Source: Pseudomonas sp. RIT623 (lineage in GTDB: Bacteria > Pseudomonadota > Gammaproteobacteria > Pseudomonadales > Pseudomonadaceae). From it: a DNA stretch of 64,000 bases. Below are positions 47,774 through 55,858 of this stretch, one piece after another. The stretch is from positions 1-64,000 of the forward strand of contig NZ_SOZA01000001.1 of assembly GCF_004519305.1 (NCBI RefSeq), written 5' to 3'. Both the position numbers and the translations under genes were made by a program. A model generated the notes under the pieces. It had not been told where the DNA came from and did no database searches. It worked only from the letters and a program-made list of their open reading frames with translations. Position 1 is the first letter of the stretch, and each line of letters opens with the position of its first letter.

Positions 47774-48382
47774 ATGACCGACACCGCGCCGCTTACCCGC
47801 CCCCAGCTTCGCCGCCTCCTGCGCAACGCTCGTCGCGCCCTTAGCCCCGCCCAGCAACGCCAGGCCGCCGAAGGTCTTTATCGCCAACTGGCGCAGGACC
47901 CTTTGTTCCGCCGCGCCCGGCACATCGCCTTGTACCTGCCCAACGATGGCGAGATCGATCCGCGGTTGCTGCTGCGCGAGGCGCACAAACGCGGCAAGCG
48001 CGTCTACCTGCCGGTGCTGCACGCCTGGCCGCGCACGCGCATGGTGTTCCAGCGTTTCGAGGCCGGCGAAAAACTGCGCCCCAACCGGTTCGGCATTGCC
48101 GAACCGGTGGTCGAGCGCAAGCGCCAACGGCCGATCTGGGCGCTGGACCTGATCCTGCTGCCGCTGGTCGGTTTCGATGAAGTGGGGGGACGCCTGGGCA
48201 TGGGGGGCGGTTTCTATGACCGCAGCCTGGCCTATCAGAGCCGGCGCAAGGCCTGGAAAAAACCGCTGCTGCTGGGGCTGGCCCATGAGTGCCAGAAAGT
48301 CGAGCGACTGAACCAGGCGAGCTGGGATGTACCCTTGCAAGGCACGGTCTCGGACCGTGGCTGGTACCTGGCGCCGAAATGA
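47774..48382 (+). CDS. fau: 5-formyltetrahydrofolate cyclo-ligase
   Basis: A 202-residue cytoplasmic enzyme that converts 5-formyltetrahydrofolate to 5,10-methenyltetrahydrofolate with ATP. It has the N-terminal RPQLRRLLRNARRALSPAQQ, substrate motif LYLPNDGEIDPRLLLR, and the C-terminal nucleotide-binding LPLVGFDEVGGRLGMGGGFY, then DRSL. It lies downstream of 6S RNA, as in other gammaproteobacteria, and is linked in reports to persistence and stationary survival. Confidence 0.94.
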   Translation: MTDTAPLTRPQLRRLLRNARRALSPAQQRQAAEGLYRQLAQDPLFRRARHIALYLPNDGEIDPRLLLREAHKRGKRVYLPVLHAWPRTRMVFQRFEAGEKLRPNRFGIAEPVVERKRQRPIWALDLILLPLVGFDEVGGRLGMGGGFYDRSLAYQSRRKAWKKPLLLGLAHECQKVERLNQASWDVPLQGTVSDRGWYLAPK

Positions 48383-48400
48383 GCCGGCGCGCGAAGGGGA

Positions 48401-48556
48401 TCAGCGCTGCCGCTGTTGCGCCGGATCGACGGGCGCCTGCTGGTAGGCAGCATCCAGCTTGCGCTCCCACAAGCCTTGCGCGTAACCGGTAGTGACCACG
48501 CCCAGCCCGAAAATGAAGGCCAGAATCCAGAGCAGGTCCGGTTTACGTTGTTTCAT
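48401..48556 (-). CDS. 51-residue single-span membrane protein
   Basis: A small gene on the strand opposite fau, 18 bases past its end. Translation from ATG at 48556, with a GGGGGG ribosome site nine bases upstream, gives a positively charged start (MKQRKPDLL), one hydrophobic helix (WILAFIFGLGVVTTGYA, residues 10-26) and a polar tail with LWERKLDAAYQQAPVDPAQQ. The orientation would be N-in. The ATG, charge pattern and absence of stops make it a plausible real gene. No family was recognised. Conservation in other pseudomonads would settle it. Confidence 0.65.
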   Translation of the reverse strand: MKQRKPDLLWILAFIFGLGVVTTGYAQGLWERKLDAAYQQAPVDPAQQRQR

Positions 48557-48732
48557 CGATTGCCCCCCTAGGCAAAAGGTCCAGGCTCGGCGGCTTTCTT
48601 GATGGCTGCCGGAGCGTATAGCTTAAAATCGGCGCATTTTCCGACAACATGAGGCGACACGCAAACCTTGGCGCCAACCGACCGTCGGTTTCATGCTACG
48701 AGTTATTTCAAACCTTTTCAGGAGCAGCACCC

Positions 48733-49182
48733 ATGGCCTACTGGCTGATGAAATCCGAGCCCGACGAGCTCTCCATCGAAGCCTTGGCACGCCTGGGCAA
48801 CACCCGTTGGGACGGGGTGCGCAATTACCAGGCGCGCAACTTCCTGCGGGCCATGAGCGTAGGCGATGAGTTCTTCTTCTACCACTCCAGCTGCCCGCAA
48901 CCGGGGATCGCCGGCATTGCCCGCATCCGCGCCGCGGCCTATCCCGACCCCACGGCCCTGGACCCGAGCAGCCACTACCACGACGCCAAGGCCAGCGCCG
49001 AGAAGAACCCCTGGAGCGCGGTGGACGTGGAGCACGTGAAGACCTTCCGCCAGGTACTCGGCCTGGGCCTGCTCAAGCAGCAGGCGGCACTGGAGGAACT
49101 GCCACTGGTGCACAAGGGCAGCCGCCTGTCGGTGATGCCGGTGACCGCAGAACAATGGGCGGCGATCCTCGCGCTGAGCTGA
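48733..49182 (+). CDS. EVE-domain protein
   Basis: A 149-residue protein formed almost wholly by one EVE domain, a PUA-like fold that reads modified bases or RNA. It has MAYWLMKSEPDELSIEALAR, WDGVRNYQARNFLRAMSVGD, EFFFYHSSCPQPGIAGIARI and a C-terminal LPVHKGSRLSVMPVT-like LPLVHKGSRLSVMPVT. The start at 48733 has GGAGCAG eleven bases upstream. In many proteobacteria this gene lies near zapA and fau as here. The ligand is unknown. Confidence 0.9.
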   Translation: MAYWLMKSEPDELSIEALARLGNTRWDGVRNYQARNFLRAMSVGDEFFFYHSSCPQPGIAGIARIRAAAYPDPTALDPSSHYHDAKASAEKNPWSAVDVEHVKTFRQVLGLGLLKQQAALEELPLVHKGSRLSVMPVTAEQWAAILALS

Positions 49183-49276
49183 TTGTGCGTCTATTGTCAG
49201 GGGTTTGACCAATATCAACGCGCAAGGAAGCGCGTCGCGCCAGGATAAGGCGTGCAAGCCCCAGGATGCAGACCGA

Positions 49277-50236
49277 ATGAACCGCAAAGCCCCCAGAATT
49301 TTCGCTTGTGCCCTGGTTTTACTGCTGTTGGCGGCAGGTGGACTGGGCTACTGGAAGTCCCTGCACGACCGCCTGCCCGAGGGCCTGAGCATGGGCAACG
49401 GGCGCCTCGAATCCACCGAAGTGCAAATTGCCACCAAGGTCCCAGGCCGCCTGGCCGAGGTGCTGGTCGACGAAGGTGACAAGGTCACCCGCGGCCAACT
49501 GCTCGCGCGCATCGACACCCGTACCATGGAGGCCCAGCGCAGCCAGGCCGAGGCCGAGGTGCTGCGCGCCCGCGAGAACTACGCCGCCGCCCAGGCCAGC
49601 GTGCAGCTGCGCCAGAGCGAACTGCTGCTGGCCAGCCAGGAGCTCAAGCGCGTGCGCGAAATCTACCAGCGCAAGTTCGCCAGCCAGCAGTTGCTCGACC
49701 AGCAGCAGTCTCGCTACGACACCGCCACCTCTGCCGTGGTCGCCGCCCGCGCCCAGTTGGCGGCGATCAAGGCCGCCATTGGCGCGGCCGAGGCCCAGGT
49801 CGCCCAGCTCATCAGCGAAATCGACGACAGCAGCCTGCGTGCCCCCATCGACGGCATCATCCAACTGCGCCTGGCCGAGCCTGGCGAGGTGCTCGGTGCC
49901 GGTGGCCGGGTGCTGATGCTGATCGACCCCAGCGACCAGTACATGAATCTCTACCTGCCCGCCGCCACCACCGGTCGGCTGACCGTGGGCGACCAGGCGC
50001 GGATCGTGCTCGACGCCCTGCCCGAGCAGGCCCTGCCGGCGAAGATCGCCTTTGTCGCGGCCAAGGCGCAGTTCACCCCGAAACAGGTCGAGACCCGTGA
50101 CGAACGGCAAAAGCTGGTGTTCCGGGTCAAGCTGCGCCTGACCGAGCCGAGCGCCGTGCCCCAGGCCAAGCCGGGCATGCCCGGCGCCGGGTACGTGCGC
50201 ACCGCCGAGGTGGACTGGCCGGCCAACCTGCAATGA
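49277..50236 (+). CDS. HlyD-family periplasmic adaptor
   Basis: A 319-residue membrane-fusion protein anchored by one N-terminal helix (FACALVLLLLAAGGLGYW). It has the lipoyl half VQIATKVPGRLAEVLVDEGD (about 46-65), a long coiled coil (about 80-190) and the second lipoyl half SSLRAPIDGIIQLRLAEPGE then LGAGGRVLMLIDP. It is of the YhiI/YbhG type that works with ABC exporters. The start at 49277 was chosen to put the membrane helix at the N-terminus. Its stop overlaps the next gene as ATGA. Confidence 0.88.
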   Translation: MNRKAPRIFACALVLLLLAAGGLGYWKSLHDRLPEGLSMGNGRLESTEVQIATKVPGRLAEVLVDEGDKVTRGQLLARIDTRTMEAQRSQAEAEVLRARENYAAAQASVQLRQSELLLASQELKRVREIYQRKFASQQLLDQQQSRYDTATSAVVAARAQLAAIKAAIGAAEAQVAQLISEIDDSSLRAPIDGIIQLRLAEPGEVLGAGGRVLMLIDPSDQYMNLYLPAATTGRLTVGDQARIVLDALPEQALPAKIAFVAAKAQFTPKQVETRDERQKLVFRVKLRLTEPSAVPQAKPGMPGAGYVRTAEVDWPANLQ

Positions 50237-52956
50237 CCATCGCCCCCGCGCTGCTAGCCGCCGGCATCCACCACCGCTACGGCAAGTACCAGGCCCTGGC
50301 GGATGTGGCCTTCAGCCTGCCCGCCGGGACTCGCTGCGGCCTGATCGGCCCGGACGGCGCCGGCAAGTCGACCCTGCTCGGCCTGATCGCCGGGGTCAAG
50401 CGCCTGCAACAGGGCGAGCTGCAAGTGCTGGGTGGCTCGATTCGCCAGCGTCGCCACCGAACCGCGCTGTACCCCAAGGTCGCGTTCATGCCCCAGGGGC
50501 TGGGCAACAACCTGTACCCGGAGCTGTCGATCGCCGAGAACATCCGCTTCTTCGCCACCCTGTTCGGTCTCGACCGCGCCGAGTGCGAGCAGCGCATGGC
50601 CAGCCTGCTGCAAGCCACCGACCTGGCGCGCTTCGCCGAGCGCCCGGCTGGCAAGCTGTCGGGCGGCATGAAGCAGAAGCTGGGGTTGTGTTGCGCGCTG
50701 ATCCACGAGCCAGACCTGCTGATCCTCGACGAGCCGACCACCGGCGTCGACCCACTGTCGCGGCGGCGCTTCTGGGAACTGGTCGAGCAGGTGCGCGCCC
50801 AGCGCCCGCAACTGACCCTGCTGGTGGCCACCGCCTACATGGAAGAAGCCGAGCAGTTCGAGCACTGCCTGATGCTTGATGCCGGCCGCCTGCTGGCTGC
50901 GGGCCTGAGCCGTGAGCTGGTAGCGGCCACGCCCAGTGGCAAGCTCGACGATGCCTTCACCCACTTCCAGGGCGCCGGCCGCGAGCAACCCGAGCCGCTG
51001 CGCATCCCGCCGCGCCCGGCCAACGATGGCCCGATCGCCATCGAAGCCCACGACCTGACCCTGCGCTTCGGCGACTTCACCGCGGTGAACAAGGTCAGCT
51101 TCGCCATTGGCCGTGGCGAGATCTTCGGTTTCCTCGGCTCCAACGGCTGCGGCAAGACCACCACCATGAAGGTGCTTACTGGGCTGATGCCGGCCAGCGA
51201 GGGTAGCGCCAACCTGCTTGGCCGCCCGGTGGACGCAGGCGACCTGGCCACGCGCAAGCGGGTCGGCTTCATGTCCCAGAGCTTTTCCCTTTATGGCGAA
51301 CTGAGCGCCCGACAGAACCTCGAACTGCACGCGCGCCTGTTCGACCTGGCCAAGCCCGACAGCGCGCCACGCATCGCCGAACTGCTCGAGCGCTTCGACC
51401 TCGGCGCCATCGCCGATCAACCCTCCGGCGCGCTGCCCCTGGGCCTGCGCCAGCGCCTGTCGCTGGCCGTGGCGGTACTGCACCGCCCGGAGGTGCTGAT
51501 CCTCGACGAACCGACCTCGGGCGTCGACCCGGCAGCCCGCGACGATTTCTGGCGGCTGTTGGTGGAGCTGTCCCGCGAGCAGGGCGTGACCATCTTCCTG
51601 TCCACCCACTTCATGAACGAGGCCCTGCGCTGCGATCGCATCTCGCTGATGCATGCCGGCCGGGTGCTGGCCTGCGACACCCCGCGGGCCCTGCAAAGCC
51701 AGTTCGGCGGCGACACCTTGGAAGACGCTTTCGTGCGTTGCCTCGAACAGGCCCAGGACGCGCCCATCCAGACACAAGCCGACGCCACGCTGGAGCAGGC
51801 CGCTGCTCCAGCGCCCGCCCTGCGCCAAGCCTTCAGTCTGCGCCGCCTGCTGGCCGTCGCCAGCCGCGAAGGCAAGGAGCTGCTGCGCGACAAGGTGCGT
51901 CTGGCGTTCGCCCTGGCGGGGGCATTGTTCATGATGGTGATCTTCGGCTATGGCATCTCGCTGGATGTCGAGAACCTCGCCTTCGCCGTCTATGACCAGG
52001 ACCAGAGCCCGCAGAGCCGCGCCTACCTGGAGGCTTTCCGTGGCTCGCGCTACTTCGCCGAGCGGCCGCCGATCCGCGATGCCCGCCAGCTGCATCAGCG
52101 CTTGCAGCGCTCGGAGATCAAGCTGGCCCTGGAGATCCCGCCGGGCTTTGGCCGCGACCTGCACGCTGGGCGCCAGCCGGTGGTTGCGGCCTGGCTTGAC
52201 GGTGGCATGCCGTTTCGCGCCGAGACCAGCCGCAACTATGTCGAGGCCGTGCACCAGGCCAACCTCGAACAGCTCGCGGCCCTCGGCCCGAATCCTGTCT
52301 CGCGCCAACAGCCGGTACGCCTGGAAACGCGCTTTCGCTACAACCAGGACGTGGTCAGCGTGAACGCCATCGGCCCCGGCGTCATGGCGCTGATCCTGGC
52401 CTTCATCCCGGCCATGCTCACCGCGCTGGGCATCGTGCGGGAAAAGGAGCTGGGCTCGATCACCAACTTCTACGCAACGCCCCTGACCCGCCTGGAGTTC
52501 CTGCTCGGCAAGCAGGCGCCGTACCTGGCGGTGAGCCTGGTCAACCTGGCGCTGCTGGTGGCGATGAACCGCTGGCTATTCGGCGTGCCGCTCAAGGGCA
52601 GCCCGCTGGCCCTGGCCTGCGGCGGCCTGGCCTACCTGCTGGCGACCACCAGCCTGGGTTTGCTGATCTCGGCATTTACCCGCACGCAAATTGCCGCGAT
52701 CCTCGGCACCATGATTCTCACCAGCCTGCCGACCATCCAGTTCTCCGGGCTGATCGTGCCGCGCTCATCGCTGGACGGCGCGGCGGCGTTGATGGGCCAG
52801 TTGTTCCCGGCTGGCTATTTCCTCGACATCGCCGTCGGCACCTTCACCAAGGCACTGGGCCTGCGTGAGCTGTGGCCGCAGTGCCTGGCGCTGCTGGGTT
52901 TCTTCGCCGCCTTCAGCGGGCTGAGCCTGATCATGCTGAAAAAGCAGGAGGCCTGA
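50233..52956 (+). CDS. Double-ATPase ABC exporter (RbbA/YhiH type)
   Basis: A 907-residue protein with two ABC ATPase domains and a C-terminal ABC-2 membrane domain. ATPase 1 has Walker A GPDGAGKST (39-47), signature LSGGMKQKLGLC and Walker B LLILDEPTTGVDPLSRRRFW. ATPase 2 has Walker A GSNGCGKTT, a degenerate signature ALPLGLRQRLSLAVAV and Walker B VLILDEPTSGVDPAARDDFW. The membrane half (about 540-907) ends with about six helices. The set HlyD + YhiH + YhhJ resembles yhiI-yhiH-yhhJ of E. coli, whose substrate is unknown; a sequence label RbbA (ribosome-associated) is a database name for the E. coli relative and may not reflect function here. Confidence 0.87.
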   Translation: MTIAPALLAAGIHHRYGKYQALADVAFSLPAGTRCGLIGPDGAGKSTLLGLIAGVKRLQQGELQVLGGSIRQRRHRTALYPKVAFMPQGLGNNLYPELSIAENIRFFATLFGLDRAECEQRMASLLQATDLARFAERPAGKLSGGMKQKLGLCCALIHEPDLLILDEPTTGVDPLSRRRFWELVEQVRAQRPQLTLLVATAYMEEAEQFEHCLMLDAGRLLAAGLSRELVAATPSGKLDDAFTHFQGAGREQPEPLRIPPRPANDGPIAIEAHDLTLRFGDFTAVNKVSFAIGRGEIFGFLGSNGCGKTTTMKVLTGLMPASEGSANLLGRPVDAGDLATRKRVGFMSQSFSLYGELSARQNLELHARLFDLAKPDSAPRIAELLERFDLGAIADQPSGALPLGLRQRLSLAVAVLHRPEVLILDEPTSGVDPAARDDFWRLLVELSREQGVTIFLSTHFMNEALRCDRISLMHAGRVLACDTPRALQSQFGGDTLEDAFVRCLEQAQDAPIQTQADATLEQAAAPAPALRQAFSLRRLLAVASREGKELLRDKVRLAFALAGALFMMVIFGYGISLDVENLAFAVYDQDQSPQSRAYLEAFRGSRYFAERPPIRDARQLHQRLQRSEIKLALEIPPGFGRDLHAGRQPVVAAWLDGGMPFRAETSRNYVEAVHQANLEQLAALGPNPVSRQQPVRLETRFRYNQDVVSVNAIGPGVMALILAFIPAMLTALGIVREKELGSITNFYATPLTRLEFLLGKQAPYLAVSLVNLALLVAMNRWLFGVPLKGSPLALACGGLAYLLATTSLGLLISAFTRTQIAAILGTMILTSLPTIQFSGLIVPRSSLDGAAALMGQLFPAGYFLDIAVGTFTKALGLRELWPQCLALLGFFAAFSGLSLIMLKKQEA

Positions 52957-52957
52957 A

Positions 52958-54067
52958 ATGAGCCGGCTCTCCCACACCCTGCGCCTGGGTCTTAAGGAGC
53001 TCACCAGCCTGCGCCACGACAGCGTGTTGTTGCTGTTCCTGCTGTACGCGTTCAGCGTGGCGATCTACATGCCCGCCGCAGGCTCGGTAATAGGCGTGCA
53101 CAACGCCAGTGTCGCGGTGGTCGACGAGGACCACAGCACCCTCTCGCGCAAGCTCGCCGAGTCGCTGCAACCGCCCGAGTTCCAGCCCGCCGTGGCACTG
53201 CCGGCGAATCGTCTGGACCAGGCCATGGACAGCGGCCAGTACACCTTCGTGATCAACCTGCCGGTGAATTTCCAAGCCGACCTGCTGGCCGGGCGCTCGC
53301 CAGAGCTGCAGGTCAACGTCGATGCCACCGCCATGAGCCAGGCCTTCATGGGGGCCGGCTACATCGGGCGGATCTTCGAACGCGAGCTGCTCGAGTACGC
53401 AGGCCGCGGCACCAGCAGCCCGGCACTGCTCAACCCGAAGGCACTGTTCAACCCCAACCTCGAAGGGGGCTGGTTCCTGGCGGTGATCCAGATCGTCAAC
53501 AACATCACCATCCTGGCCATCATCCTTACCGGCACCGCGTTGCTGCGCGAGCGCGAGCACGGCACCCTGGACCACCTGCTGGTGCTGCCGCTGACGGCAC
53601 TGGAAATCATGCTGGCGAAGATCGCCAGCAACGCCCTGGTGGTGGTGGCCTGTACCTGGATATCGCTGGAAGTGGTGGTCAAGGGCGCCCTGGGCGTGCC
53701 GCTGGCGGGCTCGATGGGGCTGTTCCTGGGGGTGACTGCGCTGTACCTGTTCGCCAGCACGGCACTGGGCATCTTCCTCGCCACCCTGGCGCGCTCGACA
53801 CCGCAGTTCGGCCTGCTGGCGATCCCGGTGATCATCCCGATGCTGCTGCTGTCGGGGGGCAGCACACCGCTGGACAGCATGCCACAGTGGCTGCAGTGGG
53901 TCATGCAGGGTTCGCCCTCGACCCACTTCGTCAGCCTCGGCGCCGCGATCCTGTTCCGCGACGCCGGGCTGGCGGTGGTCTGGCCGGACATTGCAGCCCT
54001 GGCGGCGATCGGCCTGGTGTTCTTCGGCGTGGCCCTGGCGCGCTTTCGCCGCAGCCTCGCCTCCTGA
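52958..54067 (+). CDS. ABC-2 type permease (YhhJ type)
   Basis: A 369-residue inner-membrane permease of the ABC-2 family, with one N-terminal helix (VLLLFLLYAFSVAIYMP), a periplasmic loop to about residue 170 and then five helices, including IPVIIPMLLLSGGSTPLDSM. It is the second membrane half of the exporter with the preceding gene, from which it starts one base after the stop. It ends directly against the convergent FliL-like gene. Confidence 0.88.
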   Translation: MSRLSHTLRLGLKELTSLRHDSVLLLFLLYAFSVAIYMPAAGSVIGVHNASVAVVDEDHSTLSRKLAESLQPPEFQPAVALPANRLDQAMDSGQYTFVINLPVNFQADLLAGRSPELQVNVDATAMSQAFMGAGYIGRIFERELLEYAGRGTSSPALLNPKALFNPNLEGGWFLAVIQIVNNITILAIILTGTALLREREHGTLDHLLVLPLTALEIMLAKIASNALVVVACTWISLEVVVKGALGVPLAGSMGLFLGVTALYLFASTALGIFLATLARSTPQFGLLAIPVIIPMLLLSGGSTPLDSMPQWLQWVMQGSPSTHFVSLGAAILFRDAGLAVVWPDIAALAAIGLVFFGVALARFRRSLAS

Positions 54068-54469
54068 TCACTGCACGATCAGGTTGTTGAACAGCAGGTC
54101 CTCGACGATCGGCTTGCCCTCTTCGGACTCCATCACCTGCTGCACCTGCTTCAGGGCTTCCTGGCGCAGTTTTTCCTTGGCCTCGACGTTGCTCATGTTG
54201 TCCACGCCTTGCTGGGTGAACAGCGCCACCAGCTGGTTGCGGATCAGCGGCTCATGGTGCTTGACCGCGGCGGCGGCGCTGTCGCCGGTCACGCGCAGGG
54301 CGACATCGGCCTTGTACACCCGCAGCTTGGGATTGCCGTCAAGGGCGTAGTTGCCAACGAAGGGCGGGCTGAGGGTGATATAGGCCACCTTGGGCTCGCC
54401 TTCCTTTTCCTCGGCCATCGCCGCCGCTGGCAGCATCAGCGCCAGCACCATCAAGATCCACGCTTTCAC
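54068..54469 (-). CDS. FliL-like exported protein, isolated
   Basis: A 133-residue protein with a signal peptide or anchor (MKAWILMVLALMLPAAAMA) and a FliL-like domain: YITLSPPFVGNYALDGNPKL, YKADVALRVTGDSAAAAVKH, then HHEPLIRNQLVALFTQQGVD. The start is GTG at 54469 with GGAG upstream. It is a FliL-type fold outside any flagellar operon, as known in several Pseudomonas genomes. The function is unknown, and a flagellar role should not be assumed. Confidence 0.82.
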   Translation of the reverse strand: MKAWILMVLALMLPAAAMAEEKEGEPKVAYITLSPPFVGNYALDGNPKLRVYKADVALRVTGDSAAAAVKHHEPLIRNQLVALFTQQGVDNMSNVEAKEKLRQEALKQVQQVMESEEGKPIVEDLLFNNLIVQ

Positions 54470-54626
54470 GAATTCGCTCCTCAATACAGTTGCCGCCAGC
54501 TTACCCAGCGCACCGGCCAAACCCAAGCCCGGGCTTATGCCGGTGCATCAGGGCGGGCCATGCTCGTTGACCCGGGGGGCAGCCCTCCTACACTTATCGG
54601 CCACCACACGCAAAGGAATAGCCCTG

Positions 54627-55607
54627 ATGAAAGCCTTGTTGTGCAAAGCCCTGGGCCCGGCGCGGGACCTGGTCCTGGAAGAGGTCGCCAGCCCCGTGCC
54701 GAAGAAGAACGAGATCCTCCTCGACGTGCACGCCGCCGGGGTCAACTTCCCCGATACCCTGATCATCGAGGGCAAGTACCAGTTCAAGCCACCGCTGCCG
54801 TTCTCGCCTGGGGCGGAAGCCGCCGGCGTGGTGGCCGCGGTTGGCGAGAAGGCCGGCGCGTTCAAGGTCGGCGACCGGGTCATGGCCCTGAGCGGCTGGG
54901 GCGCTTTCGCCGAGCAAGTGGCGGTGCCGTTCTACAACGTGCTGCCGATCCCGGCGGGCATGGACTTCACCACTGCCGCCGCGTTCGGCATGACCTACGG
55001 CACCTCGATGCACGCCCTGACCCAGCGCGGCCAGCTCAAGGCCAGCGAGACCCTGCTGGTGCTCGGCGCCTCCGGCGGCGTCGGCCTGGCGGCGGTGGAA
55101 ATCGGCAAGGCCCTCGGGGCACGGGTGATTGCGGCGGCCAGCAGTGCCGAGAAGCTGGCGATCGCCAAGGCGGCCGGGGCCGACGAGCTGGTCGACTACA
55201 GCCAGGCCAGCCTCAAGGACGAGATCAAGCGCCTGACCGGCGGCCAGGGCGTGGATGTGATCTACGATCCGGTCGGTGGCGAGTTGTTCGACCAGGCTAT
55301 GCGTGGGCTGGCGTGGAACGGCCGGTTGCTGGTGGTGGGGTTCGCCAGCGGGACGATCCCGCAGTTGCCGGTGAACCTCGCGCTGCTCAAGGGCGCGGCG
55401 GTAGTCGGGGTGTTCTGGGGCGCCTTTGCCCAGCGCCAGCCGGAGGACAACGCCGCCAACTTCCGCCAGTTGTTCGCCTGGCATGCCGAGGGCAAGCTGA
55501 AACCGCTGGTGTCGCAGACCTACGCGCTGGCCGAGGGCGGCGCCGCGATCGAACGTCTGGCGCAACGCCAGGCAGCGGGCAAGCTGGTGGTAACGGTTCA
55601 GCGCTGA
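54627..55607 (+). CDS. NADPH:quinone oxidoreductase (zinc-free MDR family)
   Basis: A 326-residue medium-chain dehydrogenase/reductase of the quinone reductase type, without zinc ligands. It has HAAGVNFPDTLIIEGKYQFK, the Rossmann motif LLVLGASGGVGLAAVEIGKA (about 145-164) and GVDVIYDPVGGELFDQAMRG. It uses NADPH to reduce quinones or related carbonyls in the cytoplasm. The start at 54627 has AAAGGA 8-10 bases ahead; longer frames overlap the FliL-like gene on the other strand. It is monocistronic. Confidence 0.88.
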   Translation: MKALLCKALGPARDLVLEEVASPVPKKNEILLDVHAAGVNFPDTLIIEGKYQFKPPLPFSPGAEAAGVVAAVGEKAGAFKVGDRVMALSGWGAFAEQVAVPFYNVLPIPAGMDFTTAAAFGMTYGTSMHALTQRGQLKASETLLVLGASGGVGLAAVEIGKALGARVIAAASSAEKLAIAKAAGADELVDYSQASLKDEIKRLTGGQGVDVIYDPVGGELFDQAMRGLAWNGRLLVVGFASGTIPQLPVNLALLKGAAVVGVFWGAFAQRQPEDNAANFRQLFAWHAEGKLKPLVSQTYALAEGGAAIERLAQRQAAGKLVVTVQR

Positions 55608-55667
55608 CCTTTCGGCCCTGTCACTGGCTCACAGTGCCAGGGCCGACCCCGTAGTTCTTCTATTCAT

Positions 55668-55702
55668 ATTCCTAAACGGTAGTTCATAAACTTTTTCTAA
55701 AC
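55668..55702 (+). promoter_or_regulatory. Three TTCNTAAAC-type repeats upstream of the sulfur operon
   Basis: ATTCCTAAAC (55668-55677), GTTCATAAAC (55682-55691) and TTTTCTAAAC (55693-55702) lie in tandem at spacings of 14 and 11 bases, in an AT-rich block. A TATATC sequence (55711-55716) follows as a possible -10 region. The same word, ATTCTTAAAC, lies upstream of oscA. A CysB-like activator is the natural candidate, but this is inferred. Confidence 0.45.
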
Positions 55703-55789
55703 GAATAGGGTATATCGACCGGACCACCGGACCAGCAAATGTCTGTCGCCGTCAGCTGAGGCGACGCTTTCCACTTTGTGAGGTAAGGA

Positions 55790-55858
55790 ATGGTCAGGAT
55801 CACAATCACCCCAGTGGCCAACGCCAGGGCATTGAGTGCAGCCAAGGAGCGGTACTGA
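55790..55858 (+). CDS. 22-codon leader ORF, stop/start coupled to sfnB-like gene
   Basis: The ATG at 55790 follows AGGTAAGGA. The frame reads MVRITITPVANARALSAAKE then RY and ends at TGA 55856-55858, whose last base is the first of the ATG of the next gene (TGATG). The good ribosome site, tight coupling and sulfur-operon location make a translated leader peptide plausible. There is no cysteine or methionine run, so classic attenuation by stalled Cys/Met codons is not obvious. Confidence 0.4.
   Translation: MVRITITPVANARALSAAKERY

Noticed and set aside
50254..52308. A 684-codon open frame opposite the double-ATPase gene
   Set aside because: The plus strand encodes complete Walker and switch motifs; the minus-strand frame has none and is a composition artefact.
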